From assembly GCF_030296595.1 (NCBI RefSeq), contig NZ_AP027731.1, positions 2,728,001 to 2,792,000 of the forward strand: a stretch of DNA of 64,000 bases, read 5' to 3'. The notes under the pieces were generated by a model. It worked only from the letters and a program-made list of their open reading frames with translations. It was not told the DNA's origin and made no database searches. The position numbers and the translations under genes were made by a program. This DNA comes from Naasia aerilata (lineage in GTDB: Bacteria > Actinomycetota > Actinomycetes > Actinomycetales > Microbacteriaceae). Positions within the stretch are counted from its first letter, which is position 1. The number at the start of each line of letters is the position of its first letter. Positions 55,200-63,701 of the stretch are shown here, in pieces.

Positions 55200-55206
55200 G
55201 AGCGCC

Positions 55207-55212
55207 AGACTA
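55207..55212 (-). promoter_or_regulatory. -10 box of the CDGSH gene (leaderless type)
   Basis: TAGTCT lies 7 nt before GTG 55199. Its TAG is also the stop codon of the upstream gene, so the small gene may have its own promoter. Confidence 0.5.
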
Positions 55213-56232
55213 CGCGCGCACCGGCGCCGGGACCCGGAGCGCACTGCGCCCGGCCTCCCAGGAGGCGAGGATGTGCTCGGCGGCGAGGCCGTCGACGAGG
55301 AGGGATGCTCCGGCGCCGAAGAGGATGTCGGGAATCAGGTCGGGGTCGCTCTCGGCGAGGCCGCCTGCCAGGTCGCGGGCGGCGATCTGCTCGTGCACCG
55401 CATCCGCTTCGACGTGCTCGTCGAAGTACCAGGTGACGTCCTCGTCGTAGCCGAGCCGGCGGAAGCCGTTGCCGTAGTTGCGGTTCGGGATCGAGGACGT
55501 CATCTCGAACGCGGCGAGGTGACCGACCGCCGCCCCACGCAGCCGCCGGTGCAGCCCGAAGAGGGACATCTGGTTGCAGGCGGCGAGGACGATGGCGGGC
55601 GCGGCGTCGAGGTAGGCGCCGTAGGTGTCGTCGAGCCCAGCGCCCCGGAGGGTGAGCGCGTAGATCGCGGAGTGCATTCGGCCCGGCCGCCCGCCCCCGT
55701 ACTCGTCCGCCTGGATCTCGACGAGCGCCGCCTTGGCCCGGCCGCGCAGCCGCGGGATCGCGAAGGTGTGCGGGTCCGCCTCCTTGAGCGTGGACACCGA
55801 GCGCAGCATGAGGAACTCGTGCAGCTGCTCGTCGGTGGCCTGCTTGGCGACGTAGCGCGAGAGGCTGCGGCCGCCGCTCGGCGCGGTCTGGTCGAACAGG
55901 AGAGCGGCGACGGCGTCCGCCGTCGGCTCCGGAAGTGCCGGAACGGGCACGAGAGCGCGCAGCTGCTGCTCGAACGCCGCCTCGAGGTCGGCGCGCGCCG
56001 CGAGGAGACCCGGATCCCACTCCAGGTCGGCGACGCCGTCGAGCCCGCTGTACGCGAGCTCGTACAGGCAGAAGAGGGACAGCTGCAGGTCGTCGTCGGC
56101 CAAGAGATCCGGATCGGCGGCGAGGGCGGCCCCGACCGCGGACGCGAACTCCTCCCGGGAGTCGGGTGTGGGGCTCTCGAGCAGGGCGAAGAGGCGGGAG
56201 CTGACTTCGCCGCGCGCCGAAGGGATTCGCAT
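55210..56232 (-). CDS. heme-oxygenase-like diiron oxidase (iron-containing redox enzyme family)
   Basis: This 340-aa, mostly helical protein belongs to the iron-containing redox enzyme family (HDO fold). Candidate metal ligands are in DEQLHEF, ALVEIQADEYGGGRPGRMH, and YFDEHVEADAVHEQ, the last with the E-x-H and D...H pattern typical of the family. Known members carry out varied O2-dependent reactions, so the substrate cannot be named. It is followed at once by a CDGSH iron-sulfur gene that may supply electrons. Confidence 0.85.
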   Translation of the reverse strand: MRIPSARGEVSSRLFALLESPTPDSREEFASAVGAALAADPDLLADDDLQLSLFCLYELAYSGLDGVADLEWDPGLLAARADLEAAFEQQLRALVPVPALPEPTADAVAALLFDQTAPSGGRSLSRYVAKQATDEQLHEFLMLRSVSTLKEADPHTFAIPRLRGRAKAALVEIQADEYGGGRPGRMHSAIYALTLRGAGLDDTYGAYLDAAPAIVLAACNQMSLFGLHRRLRGAAVGHLAAFEMTSSIPNRNYGNGFRRLGYDEDVTWYFDEHVEADAVHEQIAARDLAGGLAESDPDLIPDILFGAGASLLVDGLAAEHILASWEAGRSALRVPAPVRA

Positions 56233-56238
56233 GCCGGA

Positions 56239-56244
56239 ACCCTA
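56239..56244 (-). promoter_or_regulatory. -10 box of the diiron oxidase gene (leaderless type)
   Basis: TAGGGT lies 6 nt before ATG 56232. Confidence 0.6.
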
Positions 56245-56253
56245 TCCCGGCCC

Positions 56254-57393
56254 TCAGCCGCCGGTGGGCGCCGGGGCGCTCCAGCGCAGCAGCGCCGCGA
56301 CTCCGGACGCGTCGCCCAGCTGCGGGCCGGTGACGAGCCGGATCGAGGCGTCGGTGAGCGCTGCCGCGCGGAGCAGGGCCTCGGCCGCCGGCACCTTGCC
56401 GAGAACCTGCGCAGGCGCCGCGTCCTCGGGCGCCGTGGCGACCCACGGCTCGGCGTCGAGGGCGAGGAGCGTCCGCTCCTCGAGGGCCCCCGGGTCGAGG
56501 AACAGCACATCGACCTGCGCCTGGCGCGCGGCGTGGACGACGTTGCCGACGCCGTGCTCCGCGGCGCCGCCCTCGCGGCCGAGCTCCTGGCGCAGCCGGT
56601 CGAGCTCGGCCGTCCGGTCGGCGGTGAGCAGCCGGTCGAGCTGCTCCTCCACGAAGCGGTCGAGGGTCTCGCGAGACGCGCCTGCGCCGCGGGTGTTCGC
56701 ATCCAGCTGCGCGACGAGCTCGCGGCTGCGCGGCGACAGCTGGCCGACCAGCAGCTGGCGGGCGTTGACGTCGCCCGCGACCACGAGGAGGCGGGGACGG
56801 TGCTCGAGGACGAGCGGCTCCACCACGGCCGCCAGCTCGGTCTCCGTCTGCTTCCAGATCTCCTCCACGTGGTGCTGGAGCCGCAGGTGCGCCCATCCGC
56901 CGCCCGGGATCTTGTGCAGGGTGTCGACGCGTCCCTGGACCTCCTCGGTGTGCTCGGCGCCGACCTGCGTGGAGCGGAAGACCCCGACCTCGCCGCCGTC
57001 GCGGGAGGTCTCGACGACGAGGTACACGAACTCGTCGGGACGGGTGCGCAGGAGCGGGACCAGCCGGGGGATCGGGCCCGCTTCGGCGATCTCCGGACCG
57101 TTCGGCGCTCCGGGCGTGAGGAGGTTGCAGACCAGCTCGCCGTCGCGCATGAGCACGAAGCGGGTGACGGGGCTCGGCATCCCGTCGGTTCCCTCGAGCG
57201 CGTCGGCGAGCTCGGCCAGCTGGGGGCCGGCGACGCCCGCCTCCTTCAGCCGATCGAGCACCGACCGCCGGCGGGCCTGCGCGACGCCGCGCGGATCGGC
57301 GGTGTCCATGGACGCGTCGGTGTAGACCGTCACCCAGGTCCCGGGCTTGCGGAGATCGTCGACCAGGTCGACGAGGGGAGTGCGTTGCGGCAT
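56254..57393 (-). CDS. Rv2629-family ribosome hibernation factor (Balon/aeRF1-like)
   Basis: This 379-aa protein matches the actinobacterial Rv2629 group (baeRF1/Vms1-like), related to release factor aRF1 and to the hibernation factor Balon, which binds the ribosomal A site under stress. The N-terminal domain has WVTVYTDASMDTADPRGV. The middle has HVEEIWKQTETELAAVVEPLVLEHRPRLLVVAGDVNARQLL. The C-terminal L7Ae-like domain ends with RLVTGPQLGDASGVAALLRW. The ATG follows GGAGAACCGCC. The neighbours (CsbD, CDGSH, diiron oxidase) also point to a stress locus. Confidence 0.87.
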   Translation of the reverse strand: MPQRTPLVDLVDDLRKPGTWVTVYTDASMDTADPRGVAQARRRSVLDRLKEAGVAGPQLAELADALEGTDGMPSPVTRFVLMRDGELVCNLLTPGAPNGPEIAEAGPIPRLVPLLRTRPDEFVYLVVETSRDGGEVGVFRSTQVGAEHTEEVQGRVDTLHKIPGGGWAHLRLQHHVEEIWKQTETELAAVVEPLVLEHRPRLLVVAGDVNARQLLVGQLSPRSRELVAQLDANTRGAGASRETLDRFVEEQLDRLLTADRTAELDRLRQELGREGGAAEHGVGNVVHAARQAQVDVLFLDPGALEERTLLALDAEPWVATAPEDAAPAQVLGKVPAAEALLRAAALTDASIRLVTGPQLGDASGVAALLRWSAPAPTGG

Positions 57394-57604
57394 GGCGGTT
57401 CTCCTTCGCGGCTCGGCAGGGTCAGGCGCGGTCGCGGTCGCGGTCGGTGCCGTGACCGGACACGGGATCCCCCTTCGATGGTGGTCGTTCCCACGCTAGG
57501 ACGGCCCCGCTGCCGCGGAAGTGCTTTCTCAGGCGGCGGTAAGAATCGGTACCCCCGGCTCCGCGACACCGCGGCGGAGGCTCGCCCGCGACGCCCCGGA
57601 AACG

Positions 57605-57636
57605 ACGAAGGGCCACCGTTGCCGGTGGCCCTTCGT
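57605..57636 (-). terminator. terminator of the csbD-like gene
   Basis: Perfect 14-bp arms (57605-57618 and 57623-57636) surround a 4-nt loop, 14 bp after the CsbD stop on the minus strand. Confidence 0.85.
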
Positions 57637-57649
57637 GGTGCAGCAGGGG

Positions 57650-57820
57650 TTACTTGAAGACGTCCTTGACGTTCTCGCCCGCCTGCTTGAGGTTCGCGCC
57701 CGCCTGGTCGCCCTTGCCCTCGGCCTTGAGGTCCGGGTTGTTGGTGGCGTCGCCGATGCCTTCCTTGGCCTTGCCCTTGGCTTCTTCGGCCGCGTTCTGG
57801 ATCTTGTCTCCGATGCCCAT
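57650..57820 (-). CDS. CsbD family stress protein
   Basis: This 56-aa protein reads MGIGDKIQNAAEEAKGKAKEG and ends NLKQAGENVKDVFK, a clear CsbD-like sequence. CsbD proteins are general-stress proteins of unknown mechanism, in other bacteria under alternative sigma factors. GTCAGGAGACGCC precedes the ATG. A TAGGAAT stretch about 40 nt upstream may be the -10 region. Confidence 0.93.
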   Translation of the reverse strand: MGIGDKIQNAAEEAKGKAKEGIGDATNNPDLKAEGKGDQAGANLKQAGENVKDVFK

Positions 57821-58009
57821 GGCGTCTCCTGACTCTCGTTCTTGCGGAACATTCCTAGCCTGGCCGCGATTCCTGGAAGCCGCCTGAAAGCGACGTGAGA
57901 GCTCGGGACAGGTGCATCAGCGCCCTGACGGACCCGCGGGGGTCCTGCAACCCCCTCGTCCCCGCCGAGGCGCCGCAATAGCGTGAGGCGCACGACAGAA
58001 GGAGCGGGG

Positions 58010-58792
58010 ATGACGCAGCGCACGCGGACCGAGGAGAACAAAGGCCCCCAGCTGACCCGGAATGTGGCGCCCGGCATCCACCGGCTCGCCCACGCCTTCG
58101 TCAACTGCTACCTGGTGGAGGAGGGCGACGACGTCACCATCGTCGACGCCGCCCTGCCCGCGACGTGGCCGGTGCTCCTGCGCGCGCTCGAGGCGATCGG
58201 GAAGCGTCCCGCGCAGGTGGCGGCCCTCGTGCTGACGCACGCCCACTTCGACCATCTCGGCTTCGCCCGGCGCATCCAGACCGAGTGGAACGTGCCGGTC
58301 TGGGGTCACGCCTCCGAAGCGTACATCGCCCGCCACCCCTACCGGTACGCACACGAGGCGCCACGATCGCTCTATCCTCTCCGGCACCCGAAGGGCATCC
58401 CCGTGCTCGGTGCGATGACCGCGGCCGGCGCGTGGCGGGTGCCGGGGGTCGAGGACCTCAACTACTTCGCGCCCGGCACGGTGCTGGACGTCCCCGGCCG
58501 GCCCTCGGTGGTGTTCTCGCCGGGCCACACGTTCGGCCACTGCGCGCTGCACTTCCCGCAGCGCGACGCACTGCTCTCCGGTGACGCCCTCGTCACGCTC
58601 GACCCGTACACGGGCGGCAGCGGCGCCCAGATCGTCTCGAAGGCGGCCACCGCGGACAGCATGCAGGCGCTGGCCTCGCTCGACTCGCTGGAGGCCACGG
58701 GTGCGTCGATCGTGCTGCCCGGCCACGGCGGCGTGTGGCGGCAGGGGATCGCGTCGGCGACACGCCAGGCTCGGGCCGCCGGAGTGTCCTGA
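58010..58792 (+). CDS. MBL-fold metallohydrolase
   Basis: This 260-aa metallo-beta-lactamase-fold protein has the metal motif THAHFDHLG (about 85-93), a later His in SPGHTFGH, the bridging Asp in LLSGDAL, and a final His in LPGHGG. NCYLVEEGDDVTIVDAALP is a typical N-terminal strand pair. The substrate may be a lactone, thioester or similar; it is not evident. ATG 58010 follows GAAGGAGCGGGG. Confidence 0.9.
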   Translation: MTQRTRTEENKGPQLTRNVAPGIHRLAHAFVNCYLVEEGDDVTIVDAALPATWPVLLRALEAIGKRPAQVAALVLTHAHFDHLGFARRIQTEWNVPVWGHASEAYIARHPYRYAHEAPRSLYPLRHPKGIPVLGAMTAAGAWRVPGVEDLNYFAPGTVLDVPGRPSVVFSPGHTFGHCALHFPQRDALLSGDALVTLDPYTGGSGAQIVSKAATADSMQALASLDSLEATGASIVLPGHGGVWRQGIASATRQARAAGVS

Positions 58793-58801
58793 GGTCGAGC
58801 C

Positions 58802-59571
58802 TCAGGTCTCGATCCGGTCGGGAACCGCGTCCGGCAGGGCGTCCACCAGGCCCGCCACGGCCGCCTCGGGTGAGGTGTTCCGGGCGGCGGCGTAGCGGCG
58901 GAGCCGGTCCGCCGTGGCGCCGGTCAGGGTGACGGTGACCCGTCCGGTGACCGCATCCCGGAGGAAGAGGCCGAGGATCGGCAGCGCGACGGTGCCGAGG
59001 GCGTCGAGGATGGCGACCGCGCCGAAGATCCGCCAGTAGAGGTCTCCGGCGGCATCGCCCGGGACGGCGCCGTCGGTGGCGATGGGCAGCACGATCATGG
59101 CGGCGGCCAGCGCGACGAGGCCCAGCGTGACGAGAAGCCCGGCGCGCAGGACGGTGTGCCGTCGGCCGCTGAGGAGCAGGAGGAGGTTCGCCTGCGCGAA
59201 GGACACCGCCAGGATGGAGGCGATGCCGAAAGCCCGGAAGAGGCCGCTCAGGTCGCTGCTTCCGCTGTTCCAGATGAGGATCAGCCCGAGGAGGAACGCG
59301 ATCGCGGTCACGGCGAGCCCCAGGATGCCGACGATGCGCACCGGACGGCCGGCCACGGCGAGGTGGCAGAGGGCGGCGATCCCGACCGCGCCGGTGAGGA
59401 GGGTCGTCAGCAGTACGCGGCCCTGCGTCTCGCCGAACTCGCCGCTGAACAGGGCGAGGATGCCGAGAAGCGCGGCGACGACGAGTGACACCAGAACGGC
59501 CGCGACGGCGGCCCGGCGGAGCCCCTGATGGTCCGGCGAGTCGGGGTGGTCGTGGTGCCCGGTGCTGTCAC
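58802..59571 (-). CDS. hypothetical four- to six-helix membrane protein (probable frameshift)
   Basis: This protein of about 256 aa has five to six hydrophobic segments (AAVAAVLVSLVVAALLGILAL onward) and a cytosolic C-terminal tail VTVTLTGATADRLRRYAAARNTSPEAAVAGLVDAL that looks like a small helical or ribbon-helix-helix-like element. No family is recognised. The GTG at 59571 lies 6 nt after TAGTCT and gives VTAPGTTTTPTRRTIRG. One base must be restored near 59522-59525 to join it to LRRAAVAAV. This start and repair are inferred. Confidence 0.65.
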
Positions 59572-59577
59572 AGGCGA

Positions 59578-59583
59578 AGACTA
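59578..59583 (-). promoter_or_regulatory. -10 box of the membrane protein gene (leaderless type)
   Basis: TAGTCT lies 6 nt before GTG 59571. Confidence 0.5.
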
Positions 59584-59625
59584 GTGAGCCCCGGTCGCGC
59601 ACGGAACGGCCGGGGCTCCGCAGCG

Positions 59626-59913
59626 CTAGGCGTCGCGGCTGTCGGCGGCGTCGGTCTCCGCCCCCAGCCCCTCCTCGGCGTCCGCGAGGTCCTCGTCGAC
59701 CGGCAGCTCGTCGTCGGCGGGCAGCTCCTCGGACGCGCCGGGCTCGGTGCCGAGGCTCGCGGTGTCGACGTTCACGCCGACCGGGCGGTCCGGATGCGTG
59801 GGTTCGGCGGCCTCGAGGTCGTCGGTGGTGGACGCCACGGCGGCCACCGAGGCGACGGTGGGCCGCTGCTCGACCTCGGTGTCCGCCGGGCGGTTGCTGT
59901 TCGGGGTGCTCAT
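59626..59913 (-). CDS. hypothetical acidic protein
   Basis: This 95-aa protein is disordered and acidic (SEELPADDELPVDEDLADAEEG). ATG 59913 follows GAGAGGAACCAGC. Its style is like the acidic proteins at 40411-40665. Function unknown. Confidence 0.65.
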   Translation of the reverse strand: MSTPNSNRPADTEVEQRPTVASVAAVASTTDDLEAAEPTHPDRPVGVNVDTASLGTEPGASEELPADDELPVDEDLADAEEGLGAETDAADSRDA

Positions 59914-60009
59914 GCTGGTTCCTCTCGTCGGCGGATGCTCTCCTCGACTCAAGCCCGCCGCGTCGGCGGCGGCAAGGGGTTGCGGGCCGCCGCGCCAGGA
60001 GAGGAGCCG

Positions 60010-63000
60010 CTACGGCACTGGCTGGAGCTGAGCGGGCGTCGGCTCGTCCGCCGTGGACGCCGTGAGCCGCAGGAAGCCGGCGAGCTCGGCCAGCCCCTCT
60101 GCCGTGGTCGGCAGGAACTCGCCGAGGGCAGGGGAGTGGACGAGGTACGCCGCCCACTTCGCGCGGGAGATGGCGACGTTGAGGCGATTGCGTAGGAGCA
60201 GGAACGCGATGCCCCGCGGCACCTCGTCGGCGCTGGAGGCGGTGAGCGAGACGATCGCGACCGGTGCCTCCTGGCCCTGGAACTTGTCCACCGTGCTGAC
60301 CGGGGTGTCCCGGAAGCCCGCCTCGTCGAGCCGGCGCCGGATCAGCTCCACCTGGGCGTTGTAGGGCGCGACCACGATCACATCGGCCGGCCGCAGCGGG
60401 TCGGCGACGCGCCCGACGGACTCGTCGGTCCAGGGCAGGCCGACGTGCGCCCGGACCAGCTCGAGGACGCGCTCCGCCTCCTCCGGCGACTCGGTCGCGT
60501 TCCCCGCGGACGGCACCGGCACCGAGTGCAGGCCCGGATCGACGCCTTCCAGCACCCGATCGGTGGTCTCCGGGACGCGGGAGGTGAGGCGGCCCTCGTA
60601 GGAGAGGTCGGAGACCGCTGCGCACAGTTCCGGGTGCATCCGCCAGCTCTGGTCGAGGAAGTAGCCGAAACCCGCGGGCAGCACGTCGTGCCCGTCTGAG
60701 AGCCAGCCGAGCGCCGACTGGTCGACCGGCTCCGGATGTAGCCCCTGGCTGACCTGGGGAAGCTGCTGCGGGTCGCCGAGGAGCAGCAGCTTGCGCGCGC
60801 TGGTCGCCACGGCGATCGTGTTGGCGAGGGAGAACTGCCCCGCCTCGTCGATGACGAGCAGGTCGACGCCGCCCCGCGGCACCTTCTTGGGATTGGCGAA
60901 GTCCCACGCGGTGCCGCCCAGGACGAAGCCCCGCCGCCGCTCGGCCACCACGAAGTTCATCACCTGCTTGTTGTCGGTGAGCACCGTCCACTCCGGCGGC
61001 GTCTCGTAGCCGCGGCTCGGCGCCTTCTTCGCCACCCGGGCGGGGTCGACTCCGAGCGCCACGATCTTGCGGAGCAGGTTCTCGACCACCTCGTGCGACT
61101 GGGCGACGACGCCGATCCGCCTGCCCTGTTCGAGGAGCTTCGCGATGACTCCCGCGCCGACGAAGGTCTTGCCGGATCCGGGAGGCCCCTGGACGGCGAG
61201 GTAGGAGAGGTCGAGCCGGATGAGGCTGCCGACGATGGCGGTGACGGTGTCGCCGCCGACGACGGGGTCGAGAGTTCCTCCGTCACGGAACCGCGGGCGG
61301 TTCCGGCGCAGGAGGTCGAGCGCGGGCCCCTGCGCGAGCTCCGGCAGTCCGTCGGCCAGCTCGCCACCCCACTCGAGGATCGCGGCGCGTTGGGCCGCGG
61401 TGGGGATCGGCCGGGCGGGTGTCAGTGCGATCGGCAGCTCGGTCCAGCCGTCGACGCCCTCCCCGGCCGTCTCCTCGAGGAGCACCTCCGTGCCGTCCTC
61501 GGTCTCGGCCACGGAGAGCACCTCGGTGCTGTCGTGCTCCCCGCGCTGGCCCTCGGGGACCGGCGGGCAGCCGAGCGGGACCGGAGAGCCGTACATGATG
61601 TGCGGCTGTCCACCGACCTCGAGCCGGCTCGCGGGAGCGAGCCGCCCGCGCAGGCGCAGGATGCGACTGTCGGACTTCTTCTTGCCGCGCAGCTCCCAGT
61701 CGGAGACGACCTCGGCCGACTCGACGACGAGCACGTCGCGGGAGTCGGCCCACTCCTCGAGCGGCGTGATCTCCCGGTTGAAGTGCTCCCACCAGTACGT
61801 CTTGTCCTCGCGGCGGTGGTACTCGATGGCAGCCGCGGCCAGCGCGATCGCCTGCTGGTCCGGCGTGCGGTCGAGCGCGGCGATCCCCTCGATCGCGCTC
61901 AGCAGCCGGTCCCGCACGCGGTCCTCCTGGCGGCCGATGTAGCTGTCCCGCGGCTCGTCCACCATGGGTACCCGGCGCCGGCCGATGCCGGCCTCGTCCG
62001 CGCGGGCGAGCAGCCAGTCGCGGAGCCGGAGCGTGGAGACGCAGTCGTAGCGGTTGTATTCCTCGATCTCGGCGAGCTGGGCGGCGGCCTCCTTCTCGCG
62101 GCCGGCGTCGCGGAGGAGCGTGTAGTCGACGTAGGCGACGATCGAGTCCGCCGCGTTGGTGACGTCGCTTGCGCGCAGCTCATCGCCCATGTAGAGCGGC
62201 TCCAGCTTCTTGAGGCTGTAGGAGCGCTCGGAGATGCGGATGCTGTGCATGACCACCGGGTAGAGGTCGACGAAGACGTGCTCCCGGAGGAGGTCGTCGA
62301 GCATCGCCTCCCCGACGCCGTGCCGGGCGCAGAGCTGCTGCAGGTGGCTCCGCTCGTAGTCGGCGTAGTGGTAGATGTGCATGCCCGGGAAGCGCGTGCG
62401 CCGTTCGGTCACGTAGCCAAGGAAGTCGAGCAGCGCCTGCTTCTCCTGGGCGCGGTCGTGCGCCCAGAACGGGCGGAAGTGCTCCCGCTCGCCGTCGTGG
62501 TCGATCACGCCGAACAGGTACTCGAGGCCCCAGAAGCGGGTGTCCCCGTCCGTCCAGAGCGGGTCGCCCTCGAAGTCGAAGAAGATGTCGCCCGCGTCGG
62601 GCTCCGGAAGGGCGGCGAGGCCCGCGGTGTCGTGCACGCGGTAGCGGACCTCGGGGCGCTCGTCGGGCCCGTGCGGCGGCGCGGACAGCTGCATGCGCGC
62701 CTGGTCGCGGAGCTTCTCGAGCGTCGCCGAGCCGATCCCGTCGATGTCGCCCGTGCTCGAGGCGAGCTGGTCGATCGTGGTGATGCCCGCGTCCGCCAGG
62801 CGGCGGCGCTGACCCGCATTGAGCCTTGCGACGAGGAGCACGTCGCGGCTCGCCTCCACCTGCTCGGCGCACGTGGCGCAGCGACCGCACGCGGTGTACC
62901 CCGCGACGCCCCAGGCGATGGGAGCGGGGTCGGCGACGCGCGCGTCGACCATCTGCAGGAGGCGAGCGATGCGGTCGCGGAACACGGGGAGGATGTCGGC

Positions 63001-63575
63001 GAGGCGGTGCGTCGAGGTGCTGCCGTCGCCCAGCAGCAGGTGCACCTGCGGGCCGACCGGGATGCCCAGCGCCTCGAGCTGGACCGCGTAGGCGGCGAGC
63101 TGGAGCAGAGCCGAGATCTTCGCCTTGCGGGCGAGCTTCGTGTCGTAGACCTCGTACACCCAGCCGTCCTCGGTCTCGGTGCGGACGAGGAAGTCGGCGA
63201 AGCCGACGAAGCGGCCGTCATAGAAGGTGCCCTGGAAGACGACGTCGGCGCCGTCCCGCATGGCCTGCACGGTCGCGGCCATGGCGGCCCGCAGCGCGTC
63301 GGCGTCGGTCGACGGCTCGGGGCGCGCGATCTCCGCCACCCCGCCCGGGAGGCCGGGGAGTGCTCGCCGAGCCGGGCGCGGTACGCGGCGAGGGCGTGCT
63401 CCTCGTGGGTGTTGCCGAGCACGGCGGCGCGCGCCATCATGGCGTCCTCCGGCTCCTCCACGGCGGGGATCCGGCCGAGCTTCGCGTCGAGCAGGCGCAT
63501 CAGTGCCCACTCGCAGCTCACGGCGGCGGTGAGGTCGCTGGCGCTGTAGTGCACCACCTCGTTGCGGACGAACAT
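60010..63575 (-). CDS. TM0106-type RecB-like nuclease fused to SF1 helicase (one frameshift)
   Basis: This protein of about 1188 aa joins an N-terminal RecB-like PD-(D/E)XK nuclease (GFADFLVR, YEVYDTKLAR with the D...D-x-K pattern) to a Cys cluster (CGRCATC plus further Cys), an RNase H-like exonuclease segment (DIFFDFEGDPLW), and a UPF1/Dna2-like SF1B helicase: GPPGSGKT, VIDEAGQF, GDPQQLPQ, VDKFQGQEAPV and NVAISRAKW. The Cys cluster could hold an iron-sulfur site as in Dna2/AddB, but this is inference. The frame breaks at 63355-63360 (GGGGAG). ATG 63575 follows GAAGGGGG. Confidence 0.88.
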
Positions 63576-63643
63576 CCGGCCCCCTTCAATCCACCCGGAA
63601 CCGTACCAGCGGCCTCCGACAGGCCTACCACGGGGCGTGTGTC

Positions 63644-63699
63644 GCAACCGTGCGGACGTGTCGCATCGGTCCGCGGTTGCGACACGTCCGCACGGTTGC
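63644..63699. repeat. long perfect inverted repeat, GCAACCGTGCGGACG family
   Basis: Perfect 22-bp arms (63644-63665 and 63678-63699) flank a 12-nt loop. It lies 2 bp after the stop of the TPR gene and 68 bp upstream of the nuclease-helicase start, so it could terminate the former. Only one copy is in the window. Confidence 0.85.
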
Positions 63700-63701
63700 A
63701 G

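Noticed and set aside
58802..60991. A 729-aa minus-strand open frame covering three genes
   Set aside because: Only its last 250 residues look like protein (membrane helices); the rest is antisense or shadow of the nuclease-helicase and the acidic protein.
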